Below are positions 16,926 through 24,412 of a DNA stretch of 40,280 nt, piece by piece. The stretch spans positions 1 through 40,280 of the forward strand of contig CAKZON010000018.1 in assembly GCA_937136425.1 (NCBI GenBank), given 5' to 3'. Position 1 is the stretch's first letter, and the number at the start of each line of letters is the position of its first letter. The stretch is from an uncultured Crocinitomix sp. GTDB taxonomy: Bacteria > Bacteroidota > Bacteroidia > Flavobacteriales_D > Crocinitomicaceae. The notes beneath the pieces were generated by a model. The model searched no databases and was not told where the DNA came from. It worked only from the letters and a program-made list of their open reading frames with translations. Made by a program: the position numbers and the translations under genes.

Positions 16926-18266
16926 ATGAAGAAATTAGGAATAATCATAAGTATTTTCTTTTCCAGTTTGGGTTTTGCACAAGATGAATTGACTGTATTT
17001 GGAGCAATTGAGAAAGCACTCACTAATAATTATGATATAAAATTAGTAGACCAAAACTATCAAGTTTCTAAATTGCAAAATTCATGGGGACAAGCGGGAA
17101 TGGTACCAACGTTTTACATTAACGTAAGTAATGTTGCTTCTCTTCAAGACAATACTAATAATCCAGCAACTTTCTTTCCAGGCGTTTTATTTAATGATAA
17201 TTTGCAAGCTTCGTTAAACATGTCATGGACCATTTTTAATGGTTTTGGAATTCGTATAAACAAAGAGCGTTTTGACCAAATGCAAACTCAAACTAAAGGG
17301 AATGCAATTGTGGTTATTGAAAACACGATATATGACGTTATTTTAGCCTATTACACAGCTGTTGTGCAAGAACGCAAACTAAACGTCATGAGTGATTTGC
17401 TCAACTACTCGAAAGAAAAATTAGAATACTATCGTTTGAAAAGCGATATGGGTATTAACACAAGTTTTGATTTATTAGAATTTGAAAATTTGGTATTAAC
17501 TGATTCTTCAAATTATTTATTGCAAGAATTGTCGTTCCAAAATGCGCAACGCAACCTTAATCTCATTATGGCTGCAGATGTCGAAACAACTTATTCTTTA
17601 ACGGATTCATTGGGTTTTCCAAACCAGGCTAAAACTTACACTGAATTGAAAGAAAACATGGTGGCAAACAACCAAAATTTAAAAAATCAATTCATTAATT
17701 ACGAACTACAGGAGCTAAATGTTAAAGCGCAAAAAAGTGCCTACTACCCTATTGTTACGTTAAACTTAAGTACTACTCCGTCTGTTGGATATTTTAGATT
17801 ATTTGGAGACGAGGGCTTTTCTTCTAGCACAAATGCTTGGTCACATACAGGAAATATTAATTTGCGCTATAATATTTTCCAAGGTTGGAACCGTAAACGA
17901 AATAGCGAAATTGCAGCTATTCAGCTAGACATGGCAGGGCTACAAGTCGAGCAGCTAACATTGAATCTGAGTCATCAACTAAAAGGGTTTTATGAATTGT
18001 ATCAAACCAGAATAAAGGTTGAAAGCATGTCTTTAAAGCGCATGGAACATGCCAACAAACTTTGGGAACTAGGGCGTGAAAAATATGATCTTGGACTCAT
18101 TAACGTATTTAATTTAAACGACATTAAACTCGCTTATGAGCAAACGCTATTAAACTATTACGATCGTTTATTTGAATTACTGCAAAGTCATTACGACCTA
18201 ATGCGCCTAACAGGTGGAATATCGCAAGAGTTTAAAATTTCCGAAAATTTTGATGGAGGAAATTAA
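16926..18266 (+). CDS. TolC family outer-membrane efflux protein
   Basis: The 446-residue protein has a signal peptide ending near SLGFAQ (residue 19). Two structural repeats typical of TolC follow, each rich in heptad helices: one around 25-220 (IEKALTNNYDIKLVDQNYQVSK... with FNGFGIRI), the second around 225-440 (ENMVANNQNLKNQFINYELQ..., NIFQGWNRKRNSEIA). FNG and FQG mark the paired barrel strands. It completes the tripartite pump with the two upstream genes and should form the outer-membrane channel. The ATG at 16926 is used; an ATG overlapping the pump stop codon at 16921 is followed by a stop after two codons. Four bases separate it from the next gene. Confidence 0.95.
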   Translation: MKKLGIIISIFFSSLGFAQDELTVFGAIEKALTNNYDIKLVDQNYQVSKLQNSWGQAGMVPTFYINVSNVASLQDNTNNPATFFPGVLFNDNLQASLNMSWTIFNGFGIRINKERFDQMQTQTKGNAIVVIENTIYDVILAYYTAVVQERKLNVMSDLLNYSKEKLEYYRLKSDMGINTSFDLLEFENLVLTDSSNYLLQELSFQNAQRNLNLIMAADVETTYSLTDSLGFPNQAKTYTELKENMVANNQNLKNQFINYELQELNVKAQKSAYYPIVTLNLSTTPSVGYFRLFGDEGFSSSTNAWSHTGNINLRYNIFQGWNRKRNSEIAAIQLDMAGLQVEQLTLNLSHQLKGFYELYQTRIKVESMSLKRMEHANKLWELGREKYDLGLINVFNLNDIKLAYEQTLLNYYDRLFELLQSHYDLMRLTGGISQEFKISENFDGGN

Positions 18267-18269
18267 AAA

Positions 18270-18692
18270 ATGCTTTTCTCTAAACTTAAACTAAGCACAA
18301 AAATAATTTTGACACTCCAGTCTATTGGAATGTTAATGGGTACCTCTACTCATGTTATGTGGGCTATTGAGAATGGATTTTTATCTAAACAATACAATGC
18401 CAATTTATTTTCAACACTTTTTTGGGACAGTCTAACTTTTTTAGATCCTCTGGCGGCTGCGCTTCTTTTTATCAAACCCAAAGCAGGTGTCTATCTAACC
18501 TTATTAATTATATCGGTAGATGTTATTCACAATAACTTATTTTATTGGGAGGAACTTTATGCTCAATCGATTGGGTTGAGTGAATGGATAACAACATATT
18601 GGATGATTCTTGGCCAAATCATTTTCGCCATATTTGTAATTTTCACCTTAAAAAGTAATTTGAAAGAAATTAACACCCAGTTAAAGCATTGA
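18270..18692 (+). CDS. Small four-helix membrane protein in the efflux operon
   Basis: The 140-residue protein shows four hydrophobic segments, about 10-32, 52-68, 70-88 and 108-131, with short polar loops. Histidines lie at STHVMW and DVIHNNLFYWEE, and the motif FWDSLTFLDPLAAALLFIKP lies in the second loop/helix. I do not recognise a named family, although similar four-helix hypothetical proteins with a D-V-x-H-N stretch are scattered in bacteria. It begins four bases after the TolC gene stop codon, so it is very likely co-transcribed with the pump. A regulatory or accessory role is inference. Confidence 0.8.
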   Translation: MLFSKLKLSTKIILTLQSIGMLMGTSTHVMWAIENGFLSKQYNANLFSTLFWDSLTFLDPLAAALLFIKPKAGVYLTLLIISVDVIHNNLFYWEELYAQSIGLSEWITTYWMILGQIIFAIFVIFTLKSNLKEINTQLKH

Positions 18693-18712
18693 TTTATGCT
18701 TATATTTAACTC

Positions 18713-19186
18713 ATGCCTAATGGACACATATTAAAATCTTTCTTAATACTTATTTTTTTTCTTGGAACAAGCGCAACAGTCCACGCGCAAGAGAATTTCT
18801 CAGCACACAATAACGACACGCTACAATATGAAGTTGTCAAAATTGACAAAAAAGAGGATGGAATTGACCGCCTTTTTATTGTTATAGACTCAGCTGACGT
18901 ACATAACACTGCGTTGATTCAAAAAATTGTTATTGAAGTCTGCGCCAATTACACATTAGACAATAATTCACGACTCTCTTTCTTTTGCTGCGAAGAGTTT
19001 GCTGACTATAAAGACAACTTATTTCTGGGGGATCAAACTGAATTTGGAATTGAAGATTATTATAAATGGCGAAACCATTACTATTTAGCTGAATTTGATT
19101 TTACCTCAAAAATTTACACTTCCTACCCTGCTTATAACGGAAAACAGTTAAAAAGTAAAAAGGTAGAAATTTTGCAAGGTTGTTAA
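18713..19186 (+). CDS. Small secreted protein of unknown function
   Basis: The 157-residue product has a signal peptide (about 1-25) ending VHAQ, before ENFSAHNND. The mature protein of about 130 residues is mixed alpha/beta, with FIVIDSADVHNT (about 62-73), IVIEVCANYTLDNNSRLSFFCCEEFADYKD and a C-terminal cysteine, as ILQGC. Four cysteines in an exported protein suggest disulfides. No family is recognised. The gap to the preceding membrane protein is 20 bases and contains TATATTTA (18701-18708), one mismatch from a -7 element, so it could have its own promoter or be the last gene of the efflux operon. Confidence 0.7.
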   Translation: MPNGHILKSFLILIFFLGTSATVHAQENFSAHNNDTLQYEVVKIDKKEDGIDRLFIVIDSADVHNTALIQKIVIEVCANYTLDNNSRLSFFCCEEFADYKDNLFLGDQTEFGIEDYYKWRNHYYLAEFDFTSKIYTSYPAYNGKQLKSKKVEILQGC

Positions 19187-19285
19187 ATTTTGAAATAAAT
19201 TCACAGAATAACTTCAGCCAAATACAATAAAAAAATGGCATTATTTACAGTTAATATTTGAATTTACTCAAATAATAAAAGTCAT

Positions 19286-19316
19286 TTTATAGACTATTTA
19301 CAATTTCCTATATTCG
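19286..19316 (+). promoter_or_regulatory. Promoter of the methyltransferase gene; predicts leaderless mRNA
   Basis: TTTA (19286-19289) and TATATTCG (19309-19316) are separated by 19 bases. Only TGCC lies between the -7 element and the ATG at 19321. A start 5-7 bases downstream would fall on the first codon. The -7 element is the TTCG variant. Confidence 0.5.
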
Positions 19317-19320
19317 TGCC

Positions 19321-19992
19321 ATGTCCAAGGAGAAAGTTCAAACTTATTATAATGAAATAGCCCAAAACTATGATTCAAGTCGGTTTTCAAATACATATGG
19401 AAGCTTTATTGACAAGCAAGAGCGAATATTCCTAGACCGCCACATCACATCTAAAAACACGTTAAATTTAGGTTGTGGTACTGGTCGGTTTATGGAATAC
19501 TGCTCTACCGGTATCGATTTTTCTTCTGAGATGCTGAAAGTTGCTGAGCAAAACTTTCCAGATGGCAAATACTTTTTAGGAAATGCGGACACAACACCTT
19601 TTGACAATGACCAATTTGACACCGTTATTTGTTTTCATGTATTAATGCATTTATCCCCAAATGAAACGGAAGCCATTTTTAGAGAAGTAAACAGAATATT
19701 GAAGCCTGGAGGGAAATTCATCTTCGATTACCCTTCTGCAGAACGCAGAAAATTAACCCGCTACAAAGCAGCAAACTGGCATGGCGGAAATGCTTTTAGA
19801 AAAAAAACCATGAGAGCTTTTGTAAATGCGCAAAGCTGGAATAATCTAAAACGCAAAGGTGTTTTATTTTTACCTGTACATCAATTCCCAAAAAAAATCA
19901 GGAAAATGGTTTTTGGCTTAGACCAATTATTCACTAAAAGCTTTATGAAGCAATATTCTTCTTACCTTATCCATGCCGTGCAAAAAAAATAA
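19321..19992 (+). CDS. Class I SAM-dependent methyltransferase
   Basis: The 223-residue protein has the methyltransferase-11 domain. Motif I, LNLGCGTGRF (48-57), binds SAM; GIDFSSEML (64-72) supplies the acidic residue. DTVICFHVLMHL (100-111) is motif IV, and RILKPGGKFIFDYPS (125-139) is the post-motif strand. The C-terminal 80 residues form a basic extension that may recognise the substrate, which is unknown. It starts a tight same-strand run: the next gene begins three bases after the stop. The closeness to a VanW gene and an ATP-grasp ligase hints at small-molecule or envelope modification, but that is inference only. Confidence 0.9.
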   Translation: MSKEKVQTYYNEIAQNYDSSRFSNTYGSFIDKQERIFLDRHITSKNTLNLGCGTGRFMEYCSTGIDFSSEMLKVAEQNFPDGKYFLGNADTTPFDNDQFDTVICFHVLMHLSPNETEAIFREVNRILKPGGKFIFDYPSAERRKLTRYKAANWHGGNAFRKKTMRAFVNAQSWNNLKRKGVLFLPVHQFPKKIRKMVFGLDQLFTKSFMKQYSSYLIHAVQKK

Positions 19993-19995
19993 ATT

Positions 19996-20715
19996 GTGAT
20001 TCGAAAACTTATTCCTTCATCTATTAAACGAAACATCCGTATTGCTCAACGCAATCGGGCTGATCGAAAGTCAGGCATTATTAAAAAATTTGCTCGCCCT
20101 GCTAAATTACCCGCAAAAAGCACTCAAGTTGTATCAATTGAGCAGCCTATCTACTATAATCCTCTTGCTGCCAACAAAGTATTTAATATTGAATTAGCCA
20201 TCAAAGAAATTCAGCAGGTAGTTATTCAGCCAAATGAGGTTTTCTCGTTTTGGCATATTGTAGGAAACCCGACCAAAGAAAAAGGGTATAAAACCGGGCG
20301 CAATATTATTGGAGACAGTTTAAGAGAAGATATTGGTGGTGGACTTTGTCAAGTTTCAGGTATGATCTATCATTTAGCTTTAGTCAGCGGAATGGAGATT
20401 GTTGAGCGGCATAACCACACCCTTGATTTATACAAAGAAGATGGGCGTTATACTCCACTTGGCGCAGATGCAACTGTTGTTTTTGGATATAAAGACATTC
20501 GTTTTAAAAATACCACCTCTGCCCCATTTTACTTTAATTTTAAGGTTTCTGAAAGCAATTTTATTGGCGCCATTTTTTCCCCTGAGGAATTGCCAGTGTT
20601 TGATTTAAACTTTGAAAGAAAAGAATTTGAAGGCTATCGTACGATTCATACATATCGTCAAAATGATAAAACGCAACCAATGCTTATCAACAAATCAAAA
20701 TACTTGCTCACTTAA
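19996..20715 (+). CDS. VanW family protein
   Basis: The 239-residue protein carries a VanW domain over most of its length. The diagnostic stretches are VFSFWHIVGNPTKEKGY (82-98), GGGLCQVSGMIYHLAL (114-129) and ERHNHT (137-142). VanW accompanies vancomycin resistance in some Gram-positive clusters, but its role is unknown and most family members have nothing to do with glycopeptides. No signal peptide or membrane helix is visible; the first 40 residues are strongly basic. The start is a GTG three bases after the methyltransferase stop, which points to translational coupling. Confidence 0.9.
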   Translation: MIRKLIPSSIKRNIRIAQRNRADRKSGIIKKFARPAKLPAKSTQVVSIEQPIYYNPLAANKVFNIELAIKEIQQVVIQPNEVFSFWHIVGNPTKEKGYKTGRNIIGDSLREDIGGGLCQVSGMIYHLALVSGMEIVERHNHTLDLYKEDGRYTPLGADATVVFGYKDIRFKNTTSAPFYFNFKVSESNFIGAIFSPEELPVFDLNFERKEFEGYRTIHTYRQNDKTQPMLINKSKYLLT

Positions 20716-20753
20716 TCCATTCGCTTAATTCATTTTTACTATTATTGGTGCTA

Positions 20754-21263
20754 ATGACTCAAAAGAAGACAATTATCACTACTAACCGCTTAATTCTGCG
20801 CGAATTTGACAATTCGGATGCTGCTTCATTCTATGAACTCAATAACAATGTTGATGTTATGCGGTATACAGGAGATATTGCCTTTGAATCCGTTGAGGCG
20901 AGCCGTAAATTTATTGAAACATATGACGCTTACACTAATTCGGGATTTGGGCGTTGGACGGTTGTGTTAAAAGAAACTAATCAATGTCTAGGTTGGTGCG
21001 GATTAAAAAAACATCCTGACGGAATGATAGATTTAGGTTATAGAATTCATCAGGATTTTTGGGGAATGGGTTACGCAACAGAGGCCGCACAAGCTTGTAT
21101 AGTTTTTGGTTTTAAAGAGCTGGGCATAACTGAAATTGTTGGACGAACAGCCAGAGCAAATACTGCCTCAATTCGAGTTCTTGAAAAAATTGGGATGAAA
21201 TATTGGAAAGATGCGCCTTGCGAAGGAATAATCGATTCAGTTTTCTATCGAATCTCCAAATAA
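20754..21263 (+). CDS. GNAT family N-acetyltransferase (RimJ/RimL type)
   Basis: The 169-residue acetyltransferase opens with the typical strand TNRLILREFDNSDAASFYEL (about 10-29). The acetyl-CoA site is GYRIHQDFWGMGYATEAAQ (about 97-115), with the W-G-x-G-Y-A loop. The following RTARANTASIRVLEKIGM is also typical of the RimJ/RimL and ribosomal or small-molecule acetyltransferases. The ATG at 20754 is preferred. A TTG three codons earlier (20745) overlaps TATTATTG (20740-20747), a near-match -7 element. The substrate is unknown. It sits in the five-gene run 19321-22878. Confidence 0.9.
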   Translation: MTQKKTIITTNRLILREFDNSDAASFYELNNNVDVMRYTGDIAFESVEASRKFIETYDAYTNSGFGRWTVVLKETNQCLGWCGLKKHPDGMIDLGYRIHQDFWGMGYATEAAQACIVFGFKELGITEIVGRTARANTASIRVLEKIGMKYWKDAPCEGIIDSVFYRISK

Positions 21264-21296
21264 TGTTTCGATCTTTATGACTTAATTTAGGTTTAT

Positions 21297-22196
21297 ATGA
21301 ATTACGACGTAATTGTACTGACAGAGGAAAAATATGTTAATCCAGTAAATACAGATTGGTATGTTGATCAGGTTTTAAAAGAAGACCAATTGGTGATGGA
21401 TGCACTTGAGCGATTAAATTTAAAAGTAGCTAAAAAAGATTGGGCGGATCCTAATTTTGATTGGTCTACTACCAAAACCATTTTGTTTCGTTCCACTTGG
21501 GATTATTTCCACCGTTTTAGTGAATTTGAACCATGGCTTAATAATGTATCTAAACGAACGAAGCTGATTAATCCTGCTGCTCAAATTCTATGGAATATGG
21601 ACAAACATTACATGCAAGATTTGGCTGAAAAAGGCTTGCCAATTGTTGATGGACACTATATCAAACGTGGAACAACTGAAACGCTAACATCAATTCATGA
21701 AAAACTTGGATGGACAGAAACAGTTATTAAACCTACCGTTTCTGGAGCAGCAAGACATACTTATAGATTAAACCCTAATAATTATTCAGAACATGAAGCA
21801 TTGTTTGCTGAATTAATTAAAGAAGAAGATTTTATATTGCAACCGTTTCAAAAAAACGTTTTAACAAAAGGAGAAACTTCCCATGTTGTGATAGGTGGCG
21901 AATACAGCCATTCTATATTAAAAATGGCCAAGAAAGGAGATTATCGTGTTCAAGATGACCACGGTGGAACGATTCATGAATACACAGCAAGTGATTCTGA
22001 AATTGCATTTGCAGAAAAAGCTGTTGCAACTTGTGATATTCTGCCACTTTATGCTCGTGTTGATGTCATTTGGGACAACAATGACCAATTAGCGTTGATT
22101 GAGCTAGAATTAATTGAACCAGAATTGTGGTTTCGAGAAAATGAATTAGCCGCGGACAAATTAGCAATGGCAATTAAAAAATCATATTTTAGCTAA
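21297..22196 (+). CDS. ATP-grasp ligase, DcsG/RimK-like
   Basis: The 299-residue ATP-grasp enzyme would ligate a carboxylate to an amine (or cyclise a substrate) with ATP. N-terminal TILFRSTWDYFHRFSEFEPW (61-80) and INPAAQILWNMDKHYMQDLA (91-110) are the pattern I associate with the subgroup that includes DcsG (O-ureido-serine cyclo-ligase) and many uncharacterised relatives. The nucleotide-binding strand is TVIKPTVSGAARHTYRL (142-158). The metal-binding acidic cluster is IELELIEPELWF near the C-terminus. No leader-peptide gene is visible next to it, so a ribosomal-peptide role is not supported. TAATTTAG (21283-21290), one mismatch from a -7 element, lies just upstream. Confidence 0.88.
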   Translation: MNYDVIVLTEEKYVNPVNTDWYVDQVLKEDQLVMDALERLNLKVAKKDWADPNFDWSTTKTILFRSTWDYFHRFSEFEPWLNNVSKRTKLINPAAQILWNMDKHYMQDLAEKGLPIVDGHYIKRGTTETLTSIHEKLGWTETVIKPTVSGAARHTYRLNPNNYSEHEALFAELIKEEDFILQPFQKNVLTKGETSHVVIGGEYSHSILKMAKKGDYRVQDDHGGTIHEYTASDSEIAFAEKAVATCDILPLYARVDVIWDNNDQLALIELELIEPELWFRENELAADKLAMAIKKSYFS

Positions 22197-22200
22197 ACAT

Positions 22201-22878
22201 TTGATTCACAAGTCATACATATCTTTAATTTTAATGCTCCTTTGCCAAATGGCGTTGAGTCAGAGTGATTGGTCAGATAATTATAATTGTAAAAAATCTG
22301 CCCAATTTTTAACCATAGAATCTGATGCACCACTCTTAGAATTAAACACTAACGAATCGCCTGACTCTTTAATTGTCAAACGTACAGAGAATGGTTTTCG
22401 ACTATCAATTCCGCATGGTAACAATTCATTCAAACTTCTGTTCAACGCTGGAAAAACTTCTAGCAACGGCCCTGCAAACTGCGGAATTAGGTATAGTACA
22501 GATATAATGTTGAATTCAAGAAACATGATTATATACGAAAATAAAGGCGTGACAATCAACTCCTTAAAGCCTGAAATAGACACCTACTATAAATCCGTTG
22601 GACAATCAAAATCGAATGCACCTGCAACAATTGGTCAGGTTAATTTTACAGTTAGGTGGCAAGCTGGTTGTTCAAAGAGTCTTTTAGTAAAAATCTTTAA
22701 AGCAATCTGCTTTTCATACTTGGAGGCAATCGAGCGTCATGAAAAAGTGAAAATTTGCAATCTATCTACTAAGCAAATCAAAAGCTATCAAGAACTGTAT
22801 CCCCTAAACATTCTACTTCACGGAAGACTGAAAGGACCAAATTTGAAAGAAATCGAAATAATTGAAATTACTGATTAA
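22201..22878 (+). CDS. Secreted protein of unknown function
   Basis: The 225-residue protein has a signal peptide (IHKSYISLILMLLCQMALSQ). The start is a TTG four bases after the ATP-grasp stop. No ATG lies upstream in frame, and the first internal ATG (residue 12) would destroy the signal peptide. The mature protein is beta-rich for 140 residues (LLELNTNES, NSFKLLFNAGKTSSNGPANC). It then has a distinct 55-residue part, INFTVRW-like VNFTVRWQAGCSKSLLVKIF, followed by a helix and KICNLSTKQIKSYQELYP. Cysteines at NYNCKK, ANCG, AGCS, AICF and KICN could pair. No family is recognised. The position suggests co-expression with the ATP-grasp gene. Confidence 0.7.
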   Translation: MIHKSYISLILMLLCQMALSQSDWSDNYNCKKSAQFLTIESDAPLLELNTNESPDSLIVKRTENGFRLSIPHGNNSFKLLFNAGKTSSNGPANCGIRYSTDIMLNSRNMIIYENKGVTINSLKPEIDTYYKSVGQSKSNAPATIGQVNFTVRWQAGCSKSLLVKIFKAICFSYLEAIERHEKVKICNLSTKQIKSYQELYPLNILLHGRLKGPNLKEIEIIEITD

Positions 22879-22885
22879 TCACCGA

Positions 22886-23311
22886 CTATAGCAAACCTTC
22901 AATTGCTGGGAAAATCATTCCTTTCCAACCGTCTACTATTTCTTTCATTCGAGTTTCATTCCCATCAAAAATTTCACTTACAACCGTCAATAATAACCCC
23001 TCTCCTTGTTCTCTTACTTCATAAGTCACATGCACAAAGTTATTAGGATCGTTTGCGTCAAATAAGCTAGGATCAACAATAGTATATTTAAACAGCGATT
23101 TGGGCTCAATTTCAAGCACAGTTCCTAGCAATGTATATTCTTGTCCCTCATAACTCCCTTTCCAATCACAACTTGAACCGACTTTTAAATCGGAAACAAT
23201 TCTGCTGTTGAACATGTATTTCTCAGTCCATTCAGGCGTTGTTAAAATATCCCATAGCTTATCTCTATCAGTTAATAATAGCACAGAGTTAACTTGTTTT
23301 AAAGTATTCAT
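22886..23311 (-). CDS. SRPBCC (AHSA1-like) ligand-binding domain protein
   Basis: The 141-residue START/SRPBCC-fold protein resembles AHSA1. TDRDKLWDILTTPEWTEKYMF (about 14-34) is the hallmark first helix-loop. The strands VGSSCDWKG, TVLEIEPKSLFKYTI, VHVTYEVREQGEGLLLTVVSE and the final helix with GWKGMIFPAIEGLL also fit the family. Small hydrophobic ligand binding is the general theme; here the ligand is unknown. An ATG at 23368 would give a 19-residue extension, but a promoter element (23335-23328) lies inside it, so I choose the ATG at 23311. The gene lies downstream of and on the same strand as a WYL regulator, a common genomic pairing. Confidence 0.82.
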   Translation of the reverse strand: MNTLKQVNSVLLLTDRDKLWDILTTPEWTEKYMFNSRIVSDLKVGSSCDWKGSYEGQEYTLLGTVLEIEPKSLFKYTIVDPSLFDANDPNNFVHVTYEVREQGEGLLLTVVSEIFDGNETRMKEIVDGWKGMIFPAIEGLL

Positions 23312-23327
23312 AGTTTCAAATTTTTCA

Positions 23328-23362
23328 CGAAGATATTCCACCAAGTGACAACTGTATGTCAA
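23328..23362 (-). promoter_or_regulatory. Promoter of the SRPBCC gene
   Basis: On the minus strand, TATCTTCG (23335-23328) is a -7 element of the TTCG variant. TTG in TTGACA (23362-23357) lies 24 bases upstream, one base longer than the usual spacer range. The predicted leader to the ATG at 23311 is about 10 bases. Confidence 0.45.
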
Positions 23363-23458
23363 TAGCATTTGATCAATAGAATATAACTTAGAATGATGAG
23401 CTAGATTTTAACAAGAATATTTACGGTTTCAATTCTAACAGCTATGAATTGTACATTG

Positions 23459-24412
23459 TTAATTGTTAACCTGATAATTCTCCAATAACTTCAAGGTTAA
23501 ATCATGCATTACTTCCTTCAATTGAAGCGGTTCAATAATTTCAATTTGATTGGTAAAAATCAGCAACCAATGCGCCGTTCCATGAATTGACGGTGTTAAA
23601 AACTCCATCTTAATTCCTGTTTCATTTTCTTCTTCTCCAACATAACCATGATAAAATTTTTCAGTTCTTGCATAGTGAGCAGAATCTCCATTAAATTGAA
23701 TAACAACCTTGGTTAAATCCTGTTGGGCAGCAATCTCATTCAAATACTCTTTTAAGTTAGGATGACTTCCTTCATAGCTTGATTCTGTAACTTTCAATGA
23801 TTGGATTCGATCAATTCTAAAGTCACGGTATGCCTGACGCAGCTGACAATAAGCAATTAAGTGCCATTGATTAGAATAAAAATGAATTCCAAGCGGTTCA
23901 ATTTGTCGCTTAGTTAACCTATTATTATAAGCTGCCTCGTAAGTTATTTCTAGAACTGTTTTAGAATCAATGCAGTTTAAAATACGCGGCATGCGTTGCA
24001 TACTGCTATCTTGCAATCGAGATATTTGCGAAGAAACAAGAACATGATTTCCTAGCTTATCAATCTTTTCCTTTTCGTCTGAGCGTAAAACAGCTTTTAT
24101 TTTGTCCACGGCCTCTGAAAAAACTTGGGCAGTGTCTTCATCTGTCATTTTCGCCACCAATTTCTCCGCAATAATAAATGACGTTGCTTCATTTTCAGTA
24201 AACATTACTGGTGGTAAACTATATCCTTCAACTAATGAATATCCTACCCCTGCTTCTGCATGAATTGGAACTCCGGCATTTTCAAGCGTTTTTAAGTCAC
24301 GATATACAGTTCTTAAACTCACCTCAAACCGATCAGCTAATTCATGTGCACGAACAATTCTTTTGGTTTGCAAAAGCATCAATGTTGTAACTACGCGGTC
24401 AAACTTATTCAT
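23459..24412 (-). CDS. YafY-type transcriptional regulator (HTH_11 + WYL)
   Basis: The 317-residue cytoplasmic regulator has an HTH_11 domain at 4-60 (IVRAHELADRFEVSLRTVYRDL), a linker, and a WYL domain at about 150-240. The WYL-type segment reads NQWHLIAYCQLRQAYRDFRIDRI, with Trp183, His184, Leu185 where the name-giving W-Y-L would be, so Tyr is replaced by His. A C-terminal WCX extension follows. WYL domains are thought to sense ligands or nucleic acid. Its start overlaps the upstream flavoprotein gene by four bases (ATGA), so it is translationally coupled as the last gene of a three-gene operon. It may control the downstream SRPBCC gene, by analogy with other YafY pairs. Confidence 0.9.
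   Translation of the reverse strand: MNKFDRVVTTLMLLQTKRIVRAHELADRFEVSLRTVYRDLKTLENAGVPIHAEAGVGYSLVEGYSLPPVMFTENEATSFIIAEKLVAKMTDEDTAQVFSEAVDKIKAVLRSDEKEKIDKLGNHVLVSSQISRLQDSSMQRMPRILNCIDSKTVLEITYEAAYNNRLTKRQIEPLGIHFYSNQWHLIAYCQLRQAYRDFRIDRIQSLKVTESSYEGSHPNLKEYLNEIAAQQDLTKVVIQFNGDSAHYARTEKFYHGYVGEEENETGIKMEFLTPSIHGTAHWLLIFTNQIEIIEPLQLKEVMHDLTLKLLENYQVNN

Noticed and set aside
21297..22878. ATP-grasp gene as a graspetide (peptide ligase) cluster
   Set aside because: No small precursor-like ORF was seen beside it, and the protein resembles the DcsG-like subgroup more than graspetide ligases.
23312..23368. Longer SRPBCC protein starting at ATG 23368
   Set aside because: The extension overlaps the -7 element and has no family counterpart.
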